64,000 bases of DNA from Talpa occidentalis (GCF_014898055.3 NW_023604861.1:99512083-99576082), one strand, 5' to 3'; positions 11,991-24,432 are shown, counted from the stretch's first letter. Numbers and translations are program-made. The notes: generated by a model not told the origin, from the sequence alone.

Positions 11991-13312
11991 ACTACATATA
12001 AGACAAATAAAAAGACTCTGAAAGGTAGAGAGAAGGCAGATTAACTAGGATTCAAGGATATCCTGGTGATGAGTTCCCTGTGGGTTTTTTTTTTTTTTTG
12101 CCTAATGTTTCTAGCTATAGAACAGAAGTATCTGGAAACATGGAAATGCCAATGGTTCAGGCAAAATGAAACAAAGCAAAACAAAACCCTTGGTCTTTCT
12201 AGCCAAAACACTAAGAGGCAGTATATAAGACTGGAAACTTTTAGATAATAACTAATTTACTTCAGTAAATACCATAGAAAAAGTCTGTGGTCTCATTCCC
12301 ACCTCGTAGGGCTGAGTGGGGAGCTGAGGTTTCTATACCCACCAGATGTAAAGCCATACCCCAAACCTCATGCCCAGGTGCTGTTACAGAAACCTAGTAG
12401 AAATTCAGGTTGCTCACTATTTCTTAGTAATAACAAGGCTCTCCAAGATGGTGTTAGGGGAGGACACAAGGGTGGGGGGAGGGGGAGCAATAAGTGAAAA
12501 ACTCTTGTTCCTCCTAGCCAAGGAGGTATAACTTAGTGGGGAGCTGGAATTTCCACTTGCACCCAGTAATAATGCACCCCTTGAGTGTCAAAGGGGGGGC
12601 CAAGTGAGGAACCTGAACTCTGCTCTCAGTAGTAATAAGGTGGCAAACTCACTTTTGATGGAGTGATTTTAAAAAATCAACTCAAACAAAAGGTTTAAAT
12701 AAGACCCAGAGATTCATAACATAATATTCAAAAGGTCCAGGATTCTATAAAAATTTATAATTCATTAAGAAACAGACAAATCTCAACAAATGCCAACACC
12801 AGGATGATAGATATTAGTTATTTGATAAAGATTTTAAAGAAAAAAGTGTAAACTCTTAGCAAATGAAATAGATCATTTCAACAAAGAAATAGACTATATA
12901 AGAAGACACAAATGGAAATTTTATAACTGAAAAATACAATAAAAAACATAAATAGGTTTAAGATCAAAATGAAAGAAATGGAGAAATGAGTATGTGAACA
13001 CAAATATGGAATAATAGAAATTATTCATAATAAGCAACAGAAAGTAGACCAAAAAAAAAATCAACAGAGACGTGGATTTAAGTGACTATAATTGAAAAAT
13101 TGAATACTTATTCCATTGGATTCCTGGAGTGAGAGAAAAAAGAAGGCAGGTCTCCTTTTTTGGAAAGTATTGGAAGAAATAATGGCTGAGGAACTCCCCA
13201 AATTTGGCAAAAAATGGAAAACTACAGAATAAAGAAACTGAATAAATCCCAAATAGAATTAACATGAAGAAATCCACACTAAGACACATTTTAGTCAAAG
13301 TCTGAAAATCTT

Positions 13313-13460
13313 TTTTTAAATAATTTTTTTATCATTAAAAAAATTTTTTTACATCATTTTTTACTTTTAAACAATATTTGCTCCCCCCTGCCCCTCAGGT
13401 GTAGTCCCCATAGAAACCTTCACCAATGCACCCAGGCACCATCACCACAGTGAAGGGGAA
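13313..13460 (-). mobile_element. Very short 5'-truncated L1 3' end
   Basis: Only about 148 bp, with TSD AAAATCTT at 13305-13312 and 13461-13468. It contains AACAATATTTGCTCCCCCCT and CAGGTGTAGTCCCCATAGAA, the same inverted L1 3' UTR seen at 55316 and 58316. Confidence 0.8.
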
Positions 13461-14274
13461 AAAATCTTGAAAGCAACCAGAAAGAAACAGCATCTTGTCT
13501 GTGGGGCAAAACCAGGTTGAATGACAACTGATTGCACATCAGAAAACATGCAGGCAGAAGGAAATGCCTAACAACTTTCAGGTAGTGAAATAAAGTAATT
13601 GTTAACCTAAAAGTCTATATCCAGTAAGAATATTCTTAAAAAAGAAGAAATCAAGACATTTTCAGATGACGGATTGTTGTCAGCCAACCTAACCTAAAAT
13701 AATGAATAAAGGAAGTTCTCCAAATAGAAAGAAAATAATAAAAGAAGGAACCTTGGAAAAATAGGAAGGAAAAAAGGACATGGTTAGCAAAAATACAATA
13801 TATTCTCCTCTTTTTGCTTTTCCTAAATTATGTTTGATGATGGAAGCAAAAATTATAATACATCTAATGTGGTTCTAAAAGTATATATAAGAAATATTTA
13901 AGAAAATTTTATTAGTGGGAGAAGATAAAAGGTCAGAAAGATAAATGATTTTCTATTCTTAGCTCAACTGGTAAAATGAGGACCAGACACTGTGATAATA
14001 TCTGTGCCTATAATATAAAATAAGAGCAACCACTAAAAAACTAAAAAATATAAAACAAGAGCAACCACTAAAAAACTATAAACTAAGAGAGATACAGTCA
14101 GAAATAACAGAGAAATCAAGACAGAATTCTAAAAAAATGTAAAAATAGCCAATGGAAGTCAGGAAAAAAGAAAACAGAGAAATGAAAATAGAGAAAAACA
14201 AACAAAAATAATAAATAGCAGACTTGAACCATAGATATACCATACTGATATTAATCAAAAAGAAACCTTCTGAA

Positions 14275-14660
14275 GTGTTCTAGGGCTGCTGTAACAAAAC
14301 ACCACAAAAAGGGCCTCCCCAGTGGTGCAGCAGTTGAGCGCTGGGTTGCGAAGCTGCCCACAGCCTCTGCAGCGCTGGTTCAATCCACGGCCACCAGACG
14401 AGGGTCCCACATGGTGCGCAGACCTCTCCTGCCGCCTGCTGCTCCCCTCAGCAGTGTACTTCGTCACTCTGCCTGTTCTGCTCTCTGCTCTGGCTCTGGT
14501 GAATTCTCTCATGCTCCCGTGCCTCTGACTGTACCCAGTGCTTGTATAAATAAATAAATAAATCTTTAAAAAATAAACACACAAAAATAGGTGACTTTAA
14601 GAACAGAAATTACTCTATCATAGCATTTTGGGGGACACAATTCAGATCATAACGCTGGTG
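14275..14660 (-). mobile_element. MLT1-like remnant split by a SINE
   Basis: Left of the SINE is GTGTTCTAGGGCTGCTGTAA. Right of it is TAGGTGACTTTAAGAACAGA followed by TTTTGGGGGACACAATTCAG, the two ends of an MLT1 LTR with its middle deleted. The flanking old L1 reads through once this is removed. Confidence 0.65.
14311..14579 (+). mobile_element. tRNA-derived SINE (young type)
   Basis: Complete copy with TSD CACAAAAA at 14303-14310 and 14580-14587. The A box reads TGGTGCAGCAGTTGAG and the B box GGTTCAATCC. It lacks the CGGCTGCTCCC stretch seen in the 63.6-kb copy. Confidence 0.92.
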
Positions 14661-15179
14661 TGACCATATTAATTTCAGATAAAGCAGACTTCAGAGAAAG
14701 GAGAATTTGAGGGACAAAGAGGAATTTACATAATGATAAAAGTGTCAGTTCTCCCAGAAGACAACAATTCTTAGTGTTATGCACCTATAAGCAGAGTATC
14801 AAAATATGTGAGTTTAAAGACTGATAGGACTGCAAGGAAACGTAGACAAATTCACTGTTATAATTGGGCATTTCAACCCTTTCTGTCAGTAATTGACAGA
14901 TCTGTAGGCAGAAAATCAGACAGGAGAGAGCCTAACTGAATGGCACTATAAATCAATACAACATACATGATATTTACTCACCACTTTGTCCAAAACAACG
15001 CATATACGCTTTCTTCTTAAAATCAGTTGAAAAATTCACAGAGATAGACCACATTATAGACCATAAATTATGCCTTAAAAATATAAAAGAATAGAAATTA
15101 GAAAAGTATGGTCTTAGACAATAATGGAATTAAATTAGAAATTAATAGCAGAAAGATGGTTGGAAAAAATTCCCAAATA

Positions 15180-15436
15180 GGGCCTCCCCTGGTGGCCCAG
15201 CGGTTGAGCGCTGGGCTGCGAACTGCCTGCAGACTCTGCAGCGTGGGTTTGATCGCCCCCCCCACCACCCACTGCCGCCCGCTGCTCCCCTTAGTAGTGT
15301 ATTTCATTGGTCTGCCCGTTCTGTTCCCTGCTCTGGCTCTGGTGGATTCTCTCACCCTCCCACATTTCTGACTGTACCCAGTGCTTGTATAAATAAAATA
15401 AATGAATCTTAAACACACACACACACACACACACAC
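15180..15436 (+). mobile_element. tRNA-derived SINE with internal deletion and (CA)n tail
   Basis: TSD AATTCCCAAATA lies at 15168-15179 and 15437-15448. About 50 bp are missing downstream of the B box, where a C-rich run (GATCGCCCCCCCCACCACCC) is joined to the CCGCCCGCTGCTCCC region. The A-rich tail has turned into a (CA)12 microsatellite (15413-15437). Confidence 0.92.
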
Positions 15437-16209
15437 AATTCCCAAATATTTGAAGATTAAACAATACACTTCCAAATAATACATAGGCCAAAGAAGAAAG
15501 TTCAAGTGAAATTTAAAAATACCTTAAACTAAGTGAAAATGAAATACAATTCATCAAAATTTTGTGGGTGGTGGCAATAAATGTGTTTAGAAAAGGAAAT
15601 TTATAGCATAGAGTACATAGATTAGAAATGAAGATATAAGATTATTAATTCAACGTACCTGAGAACAAAGAAAATTATTAGAAACAGAGATAGTCATTTT
15701 TAACAAAGGCTCAATCCATCAACAAGACATTGTAAAACTAAATATGTATGCATCAAACAACAGAATTATAAAATATGTGAAGGAAAATGGACACAACTGA
15801 AAGGAGAAACAGACAAATCCGTAATTATAGATGGGAAATTCAATGTATTTTTGTTGATGATTCATATAACTAGAAAGAAAGTCTGCAAAAATTTAGAGGC
15901 ACTCAACACTATAACCCAGGGCATCTAACTGATATTTATAGCAAACTCCACAACAGAACATGCATTCCTTTCAGTGTCCACAACAGATATCGCAAGATAG
16001 ATATCACAAGATAGACCATCTCCTTGATTCCACAAACTTAAAGGAATTGAAAAAGTAGAGATTGTGTTTTGCAACAATGGAATCAAGCCAGAAATTAAGA
16101 ATTAATAACAGCAAAATAACAGTAAAATCTCCAAACAATTGGAATTTACAGAAAAAACCAAACAACCTAAAACACTTCTAAATAATCCATAGGTGAGAGA
16201 GGAACTCTT

Positions 16210-16363
16210 ATGGGAAATTTAAAAATATGTTAAATTAAATGAAAACACAACCCAAAATTTGTGAAATACAACTAAGTAGCTCTAGGATGGGAAATTTAAA
16301 AATATGTTAAATTAAATGAAAACACAACCCAAAATTTGTGAAATACAACTAAGTAGCTCTAGG
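16210..16363. repeat. Perfect 77-bp tandem duplication
   Basis: 16210-16286 and 16287-16363 are identical over 77 bp by my reading, starting ATGGGAAATTTAAAAATATG and ending AGTAGCTCTAGG. The unit is old L1 sequence, so the duplication is far younger than the L1. Confidence 0.93.
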
Positions 16364-16806
16364 AGGAAAATTTATAGCATTGAATGCAAATAGAAAAAAA
16401 TGAAATGCCCCAAATCAATAATCTAAGCTCCCACTTTAATAATCTCAAAAAGAACAAAAATAAATCTGAAGCAAATAGAAGGGAAGGAAATAATAAAAAT
16501 CATAATAGGAATCAATGAAACTGAAATAGAGAAAAGAAATAGAGAAAAATCAATGAAATAAAGAGCTATTTCTTTTCAAACATCAATACAATTTGAAAAT
16601 TCTTCCAAGAATGACAAAAAAAGAAAAGATGCATAAAACAAACCACCATTATCAGAAATGAAACAAGGAATGTCATTTTAGCCTCTGTACTAAAAGAATA
16701 ATAACAACTCTACCCACATAAATATGACAACCTAGATGAAACAGGCCAATTTCTTAAAATACACAAACACAACTCACACTAATAAAACAGTTCTTTGGAC
16801 TAGTCT

Positions 16807-17064
16807 ATTTTTTAAAGATTTATTTATTCATGTATATAAGAGCTGGGGTGTAGGCCAGAGGTGTGGGAGGTGAGAGGATTCACCAGAGACAGAGTGGGGA
16901 ACAGAATAGGCAGATTGATCAAAGTACACTGCTGAGGGGAGCAGGGGTGAGACAGGAGAGGTCTGCTGAGCCATGTGAGTCACCTCCCTGGCCAGGAAGC
17001 GAAATTGTGCTGTGGATTGCTTCATAGTACTGATGCCTAACCTCTTGTGCCACCAGGCAGCCCC
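16807..17064 (-). mobile_element. tRNA-derived SINE (older type)
   Basis: TSD-like TTTGGACTAGT (16794) and TTTTGACTAGT (17068). It carries the older-type marker GAGCTGGGGTGTAGGCCAGA and is well diverged. Confidence 0.88.
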
Positions 17065-17774
17065 CTCTTTTGACTAGTTTTATAAATATTATGAAATTAA
17101 ATTGGTAATTTAAAAATTCTCCCCCCAAAAGAAATAATGAGTCCCAAAGAATTTTATCAAAATCTTTTAGCATTAGTTCTACACTATTCCATAAATAGAA
17201 AAAAGGGAACACTTCCCAATTTATTTTATGAAGCGAGTATTACCTGATATTAAAACCAGACTACTACATACAAAAAGTTTAGATCAATATTCCACATGAA
17301 GATAGATGCAAATATTCCTAACAAGGATATTTGCAAATACTCTTACAAATCAAATTCAGGAGTCTATAGAAAGAATTCTATAATATAACCAAATGGAATT
17401 TATTACAGGGATGCAAGACTGGTTCAATATTTAAAATTCATTAAAGTATTCCACTATAATACCAAGCTAAAAGAAAAAAAATGATATGAAGGAGAGATAG
17501 CATTCAACATCAAGCTTATGATTTGAAAAATCATAATTGAGAGAATTGGGAATATAGAGAAACTTCTTCAATTGGTACGGAATATCTACAAAATCTTATG
17601 ATTTAGACACACTTAGCGTTGAAAGACTGAAAGTTTAACCTCCAAGATCAGTAGCAAGGCAAGATGTCTGCTCTCACCACCCTTCTACAGCATTGTACTG
17701 GAAAGCCAGCAGTGTGATTAGTAAGAAAAGGAAATAAAAGGTCTGCATATAAGAAAGAAAGAAATATATACAGA

Positions 17775-17885
17775 AGACATGATTGTCTACATAGACATGA
17801 TTGTCTACAGTTTGGTATGGCAAACTGAAATCCTAGGGAATTGTGAGTTTTTAAGTAATTAAAAATTCTTCAAGGGACCAACAAA
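17775..17885. repeat. Direct repeat and copied patch inside old L1
   Basis: AGACATGATTGTCTAC occurs twice (17775-17790 and 17793-17808). It is followed by a patch whose bases 17820-17870 recur at 20032-20082 with two mismatches in 51. The flanking L1 sequence resumes near 17885. Confidence 0.75.
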
Positions 17886-18885
17886 AAAGAAAAAAAGACC
17901 CCTTTAATTAATAAGTGAGTTTAGCAAGCTTACGGGATGCAGACGTACAGAAAGCAATTGTGTATTTAGATAATGACAATAAACTCATGGAAACTAAAAT
18001 GTGAAATGCATTATCGTTTACAATCATTGTTTAAAAATTACTTAGGTAAAAATCTAATACAACATGTTAAGGACTTGTATACTGAAAAGTACAAAATGTT
18101 CCTATTTTATTCTTTTTCAAGTTGTTTTAAGTACTCAGTTCCTTTTCCTTCCCATATCGGTTTTAGAATAAACACTCATGCATTGCTGGTGGATGTGTGA
18201 AATGGTATGGCAGGACAACCATGTGGCCATTTCTTAAAAGACTCAACATACAACCACCATGTAACCCAGTAATTGTACTCATTGGTATTTTTCCAAGGAG
18301 AATGAAAACTTACATTTACACAGGAATACACATAGACATGTTTCCAGGAACTATTCACAATACCCTAAACTGGAGGCAACCCAGTTGCTCTGTCCTTTAA
18401 GAGTAGAATGGTTAAGTAAATTGTGATAAAACCATACCATGGAATATTATTCAACAAGAAAAAGGAACAATGGATGCTCAACTTGGGTAAACCCCAGGGA
18501 GTCATGTGTGAGAAAAGCAAACCCTGAAAGGTCGCATACTGCATGACTCCACTGACATAACACTCTTGAAATAAAAAATTATAAAACTGGAGAACAGCAG
18601 TGTGGCTTGCAAGGGTTAAAGAAAAGTGGGTGTGTGAGGGAAGTAGGTGTGGCTATAAAAGTACATAAAGGATCCTTGTGGTGTGGAAATGTTCTGTATC
18701 TGGACTGTATCCATGTCAATATCTTGGTTTTTATATTGTACTACAGTTTTCCAAGATGGGCTATTTATTGTTTTGCAAGAGAGAAATTGGGTAATGGATA
18801 CATAAGCTTTCACTGGTTTATATTTACTGCATCTGACTCTGTAATTATCTCAAAATAAAAAGTTTAATTAAAAACAGGAAAAATG

Positions 18886-20690
18886 GACTACAGACTTGTC
18901 AATAATATTCCATCCTAGGCTTTATTTTAGCAATCCATTTTTCTTTCTCTTTTTTCACCTTTGCAGCAATTACTACAATTCAAGTGCTTTTTTAACAGGT
19001 ATTTTGATAAGAAAGAAGATGTAGCTCTTAAAGAAAGAAGACTATTCTTGCTAAAAAAAAAACCCCAGAAAATAACACCCCAATATTGGTAGAGATGCAT
19101 GCCTCCCAGGTATCTAGTGCTGTATAAAATTTGAGGTTTGCAAGACCTTGTCAGTGTCCATGTTGCCCTTGTAGTTGACAGCTGTTTTGACATGGCATCG
19201 CCTGACCTTCTGCATTCTCCACCAGTTTAGGGTGGGGAATATTCTCTGTTTCTATGGGGCAATAGCCAAACCCCCATAGATTCTGATAGTTTCATTCTGA
19301 GTGCACCATATCCTGCCAGGTCACCAGTGGACTCTGCTTCATCTGCAGGGTTTGGCTTCTGTGTCATAATCAAGTTCTGTGCTCTATTCTCCTCCCTGTG
19401 TCTCATCATGAGACGTCTACCTCCACGTTGTTCTGTGAGGTGTCAGGGCTTGGGATGTCTGCAAAGGTCAGCTTTACCTCAATGGGTGCTTGTGACTTTC
19501 TTGTGCATGGTAGGTTGCTCCCACAAGTTTCTAGAGATGCAGAACTTGGTCTCTGTTATGTGGGCTCTCCACTCTCCTGGGAGCACACTCCAAAATGGAC
19601 ACCACAAGCTTCTCTTAGTTTGTGACTCTGAGTCTTGTGAGTTTTTCCCATGGCAGCTGCCAGCATAAAATCAAACAGACTACACATGTGGAGTCTTAGA
19701 AGTAAGTCCCAGAGGGTGTTTTATTACCATAGAAATATCCCTTTGGTATTTGAAACTTATCAATTCATTTCCTTACTTAAGTATCTCTTGGAAAGCAGGG
19801 AATGGAATTGGATTTCTGTAAGAGAGGATACGAGTTTTTCTTTACTGGGCTTAACTTGTGTCTGATGACATTGCAAGCACATTGAATCTTGTGCCCTACA
19901 TGCTGATCTCGAAAAACACTTGAGAAGAACTGAGGACCTAATGCATGTGTTATTGCCTTGGGTTGAGGTTGGCATCAGATACTAGAGTAAGATTCTGCCA
20001 AAAACACTGCAAAGTCATAAAACAGCCTTTTGCAAACTGAAATCCTAGGGAATTGTAAATTTTTAAGTAATTAAAAATTCTTGTGTTTTTATTTCAGTGA
20101 AAGTTTAACAAAAGAAATTTTGGGTCATTTGGATGCCCTCTTATAAAAATTATGGTCATTGATTACAGTCTCATTTGTTGCCATGTAGTTTTACTTTAAT
20201 AATTGCAGACTCAGGATAAAAGAGCAAAGGAGGACAAAATGTATAAACAATGCATTCTTCCAAAGTAAAGGTCAAATGGTGCTGTGACTTGGAGAAAAGT
20301 TCACAGTAGTTCAAAGGGAGACAATGAGGGGAGAATTGAGTCATCAAATAAAACAGAGTGGGAGGGGCAGCACTCTGGAAAACTCTTTTCCACTGTGAGC
20401 AGTAATGTAGATCCAGCTAAGCAGTATTATCCATCCTATTGAATTAATGGCACTTATTAAAAAAGTAATTGAAATATAAAAGTAATTGAAATATAATATG
20501 TATTGGCTAAAAATTTCTTGGCTTTGTTGTTTTGCTGGTTTCAAATATCTAAAGTTAGTTGCATAAGGTGTTTATACCTAGCTCTAGTGATCAAAATACT
20601 CAAAGTTCTATGGTTAAAATAATGATAAACAGAACCAGAGGGTCACAAGCATGCTTTTCCTTTAAGCACTGTTATCATCAAATAATTTTT
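18886..20690. other. Unrecognised intergenic sequence
   Basis: 1.8 kb without a gene I can support. Open frames at 19327-19668 and 19398-19625 have no recognisable domain or exon boundaries. 20032-20082 duplicates part of the L1 at 17.8 kb. Confidence 0.4.
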
Positions 20691-20845
20691 GAACTGGAAA
20701 TTTCTTCAGAGGTTTAGTAGAGAGGAAACTGATGCCTAAAGAGATTAAAGGACTTTCCCAAGGTCAGACAGCTAATCCTCAGCAGGGCTGTGATAGCACC
20801 AGGTCTCTGGGTGTCCATCTCAGGCCCGCTTCCAAGGCACAACTG
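20690..20845 (-). mobile_element. MIR element
   Basis: The run GAGGAAACTGATGCCTAAAG, ACTTTCCCAAGGTCAGACAG and CTAATCCTCAGCAGGGCTG is the inverted MIR core. Confidence 0.8.
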
Positions 20846-20879
20846 TTTGGAGAACTGATCCAAGAAAGTGGATTATTCA

Positions 20880-23222
20880 TGTAGCAGCCCAGTTTTCTCA
20901 GCACCATTTATTGAACAAACTTTCTTTGCTCCAGTGCATATTCTTTGCTCCTTTGTCAAAGATTAGTTGACCGTAAATCTGTGGGTTTATTTCTGGATTT
21001 TCTATTTGGTTCCATTGATCCATGTGTCTGTTCTTGTTCCAGTAACATGCAGCTTTAATTATTATGGCTTTGTAGTATAGTTTGAAGTCTGGGAGTATGA
21101 TACCTCCAGTCCCTTCTTTTTTTTTTTCAGGAGACCTTTGGCTATTTGGGGTTTTTGGTGGCTCCATATGAATTTCATCAATGTTTGTTCTATTTCTTTG
21201 ATGATGTCATTGAAATTTTTATTGGAATAGCATTGAATCTGGAAATTGCTTTTGGTAGGATGACCATTTTGATAATGTTAATTCTGCCAATCCATGAGCA
21301 GGTGATGTCTTTCCATTTCTTTGTGTCTTCTTCTATATCTTTTAACTGTATTTTATAGTTTTCTTTGTATAGGTCCTTTACCTCTTTTGTTAGGTTTATT
21401 CCCAAGTATTTGATTTTTTTGTTTCAAAAATAAAAGGGATGGTTTTCTTTATTTCTTCTTCTTCAGATTTATTGTTTGTGTATAGGAAGGCTACTGATTT
21501 TTGTGTGTTGATTTTGTATCCTGCTACTTTGCTAAACTGATTGATTAGTTTGATTAGTTTTTCTGTGGCTTGACCACTACCTCACACCATGCACAAAAAC
21601 CAACTCAAAATGGATTGAAGAACTAGATATATGACCTGAAACCATAACATATATTGAAGGAAATATAGGCAAAACACTATATGACATACACCTCAGTGAT
21701 ATCTTTAAAGACACATCATTCAAAGCAGTGATAGTGAAGGTAAAGATAAACGGCTGGGACTACATCAAATTAAAGTGTACAGCAAAAGAGACAGTAACCA
21801 AAACAAAGAGACATCCCACCGACTGGAAGAAAATTTTTGCACACAACACTAGTGATAAAGGACTGATCACAAAAATCTACAAAAAGCTGATAAGACTCAA
21901 CAAAAACAAAGTAAATAACCCAGTCAAAAATGGGCAGAAGAGCTAAAAAGAAACTGCTCCAAAGAGGAAATGCAAATGGCCAACAGGTATATGAAAAAAT
22001 ATTCAACATCTCTTGTAATCAGGGAAATGCAAATGAGATACCATCTTACACCAGTGAATGGCACATATTAAAAAAAAAACAACAAATGTTGGCGAGGGTG
22101 TGGAGAAAAAGGAACTCTCCTGCACTGCTGGTGGGAATACAAACTGGTCCAACCACTATGGAAAGCTGTGTGGAGATTCCTCAACCTGCTAAAGATGGAG
22201 CTTCCATATGATCCAGCAAGTCCACTCCTAGGTATTTACCCAAAGGACACAGAATAATTCAAAAGGGCACCTGCACCCTTATGATTATAGCAGCACTATT
22301 TACAATAGCTAAGCTATGGAAACAATCCAAATGCCCAAAAATAGATGACTGGATCAAGAAGATGTGGTACATATACACAATGGAATATTACTCAGCAATC
22401 AAAAAAGATAAACTCATGCAATTTGCAGCAACATGGATGGAACTGGAAGGGATCATGCTCAGTGAAATAAGCCAGAAAGAAAAATAAAAATACCAGATAG
22501 TTTCACTTGTAGCAGGAATTTAGAAAACCTAAATAAGGGACCAGGAAAAAGACTATAATAAAGTAAAAATCAAAATCAACAAGCAACTATAAACCAGAGA
22601 CACACTATGGTGGGGGGGAGGAGGGAGTAGGATCAAAACAAGGGGAGGTGGGAATTGTATGGGGACTATAACCAAGATGAAAATGCATACATTGTGCAAA
22701 AATGAAAAATGATGTAAAAAATATATAAAATAAAAAAGAACTATGATGTAACATTGTAGGGGCAGGAATGACACAGTGCAGGTTTTCTGACCTGGCAGAC
22801 CGGGTAAGGGAGGAGTCAGAGTTCTAAGTGGCTTTTGCAGGTCTTTTATTTAGATTTACCAGGCATATGGCAGGCAGGGGTGCTGGGGGCCGGGAGGCTG
22901 GCAGTCCTCCCAGGCCCCAGCAAATCCTCACTATCTGGGCTCTCCAGCGTCCTCTCTGCTTCTCTTCTTCTCTCGGCTTCTGCTGCTTCTCTGCTTATGC
23001 TGGTGTCCCCGTGACGCCGCCCCTAAAAAGCCCAGTCTTAGCCAGGGTGAATCCACTTCAGGTGCCCGCCATCAGGCATGTATTCAGGACCACAGGATTC
23101 CCTCATCTCTCCTAATGGCGGGAGGGCAGAAAAGCCTGATCCTTTTTCCTTACCCTACAAACATATATTTAATAAATTAATTAATAAAAAAAGAAAAAAT
23201 CTGTTGTCAGATTTACTAAAAA
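20880..23222 (+). mobile_element. 5'-inverted (twin-primed) L1-B with nested LTR and extra 3' sequence
   Basis: TSD AAAGTGGATTATTCA lies at 20865-20879 and 23223-23237. Bases 20880-21567 are ORF2 in reverse. From 21568 (CTTGACCACTACCTCACACC) ORF2 runs forward to its 3' end near 22745. The two parts would be almost contiguous in an intact L1, with about 12 bases lost at the switch. Beyond the L1 end are about 75 more bases with several A-runs (including AAATCTGTTGTCAGATTTAC) before the TSD. A solo LTR (22755-23159) sits inside this tail. Several frame breaks make it inactive. Confidence 0.92.
22755..23159 (-). mobile_element. Solo LTR, family LTR-B, nested in L1-B tail
   Basis: The plus-strand ends are TGTAGGGGCAGG and ACCCTACA, flanked by AACAT on both sides (22750-22754, 23160-23164). 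On the minus strand it has a TTTTTAGGGGCGGCGTC stretch, then TAAATCTAAATAAAAGACC as poly-A signal. It is the inverted relative of the LTR at 24433. It is an endogenous retrovirus remnant with no internal genes. Confidence 0.85.
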
Positions 23223-23238
23223 AAAGTGGATTATTCAG

Positions 23239-24106
23239 CCATAGATGATTAGATGGAGATGTCTTCTGTAAAAAGAGACTGGAAGTTTTCCTTTTTTTTT
23301 TTTGCAGGCCACTGACTCACAGAGCATATCAATGGTGGGCAAGAAATAATTGTAAAATGAAAACAGAAGTTTAAAGACAAGATTAAACAGCAGTCTCCTA
23401 CCCTCCCCCCCACCCCCTAAGCAACCCCACCAAGGCCAGTGTTACCACACATTCCACCTCTATCACATTTCAATAAGTACAGATGTGATGAGATGCTGTT
23501 TTTAAGTTCTATTTTTTAGAAGTGCACTTCTAAGTGAGAGAGTGAGAGAAGAGGACTCTGGCTGAGTAAAAAAGAAAATGAAAGACTCACTTCTTTGAGC
23601 AAATCATCACTGAAACAGCTGATAAATTTTGAAATTTAAATTGATTTTTTTTAACCTTGAGTACATAGTGAAATAGGGCCGGTATTGTTGTTATTGATTT
23701 TCAAGCTCTGAACTTGTGCTGTTTGTAGATAAAAGCTATCTGAAATATCCTAACATAACCTACATTTCATTGATTCTAGCTAACTAGCCATCAAATGATT
23801 AAAGAATGTCTCCCGATAATTTCCATGGGTGTTCAGGGTAACTACCAAATACAAACACATCTAGGCAATTACCAGATGGTGTTGGCCATTTCTACAGCTT
23901 AATCTCACCTGTGCTGCCCTGTTTACTGATCTGCCCCATCATTTGCATTCCCCAAGTGCTTCTCGGGAGGACTCCTCCATCGCGTCCCGCTGACTGTGCC
24001 ATTGTGTCTGAGAACCCCATTCCGCCCAGCTTGGCCAGGACCCCTGCATCTGTAGCCTTCTCCATTGTACCTTTATTGTTCTGGCCTCTCAGAATTCTGC
24101 GGTAAA
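23239..24106. other. Unrecognised intergenic sequence
   Basis: No gene seen. A C-rich run lies near 23402-23419. The frame at 23911-24105 has no recognisable domain. Confidence 0.4.
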
Positions 24107-24124
24107 TGGATCTATTATCTTTTT

Positions 24125-24387
24125 TTTAAAGATTTATTTATTTATGCATACAAGAGCTGGGGTACAGGCCAGAGATGCGGGGGATGAGAGGATTCACCAG
24201 AGACAGAGTGGGGAACAGAACAGGCAGACTGACTGAAATACACTGCTGAGGGGAGCAGCAGGCGAGACAGGAGAGGTCTGCTGTGCAATGTGGGTTGCTC
24301 CCTGACCGCCGGGGATCTGACTCGTACTGCAGAGGCTGTGATTGCTTCATAGGCGATGCTTAACCCCTTGCACCACCAGGGAGGCCC
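24125..24387 (-). mobile_element. tRNA-derived SINE (older type)
   Basis: TSD TGGATCTATTATCTTTT lies at 24107-24123 and 24388-24404, 17 bp and exact. Older-type marker GAGCTGGGGTACAGGCCAGA. The B box is degraded (GAGTCAGATCC). Confidence 0.92.
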
Positions 24388-24432
24388 TGGATCTATTATC
24401 TTTTAAAATGATTCAGTGCACACTGTATAATG

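Larger units (their letters stand above)
12000..15690 (+). mobile_element. Ancient L1 (ORF1 to ORF2 endonuclease region), interrupted
   Basis: Segments resemble decayed L1M sequence in plus order. Near 13180-13300 and 13460-13640 are ORF1-region phrases such as AATGGCTGAGGAACTCCCCA, AAATCCACACTAAGACACAT and ATCTTGAAAGCAACCAGAAA. Near 14655-15120 come endonuclease-region phrases such as ATATTAATTTCAGATAAAGC and ATAGACCACATTATAGACCA. Reading frames are destroyed. A tiny young L1, an MLT1 remnant and two SINEs have inserted into it. The left limit is uncertain. Confidence 0.6.
15690..18885 (+). mobile_element. Second ancient L1 (endonuclease to 3' end)
   Basis: It begins again in the endonuclease region (ATGCATCAAACAACAGAATT), overlapping in content with the preceding element. 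It passes through decayed ORF2 (GCAAGACTGGTTCAATATTT near 17415; CCATGGAATATTATTCAACA near 18437) and ends with AATTATCTCAAAATAAAAAG. A SINE at 16807 and a foreign patch at 17809-17885 interrupt it. It is either an independent L1 or an old tandem duplicate of its neighbour. Confidence 0.6.

Noticed and set aside
19327..19668. 113-codon plus-strand frame
   Set aside because: No recognisable family, no exon boundaries, composition like the flanks.
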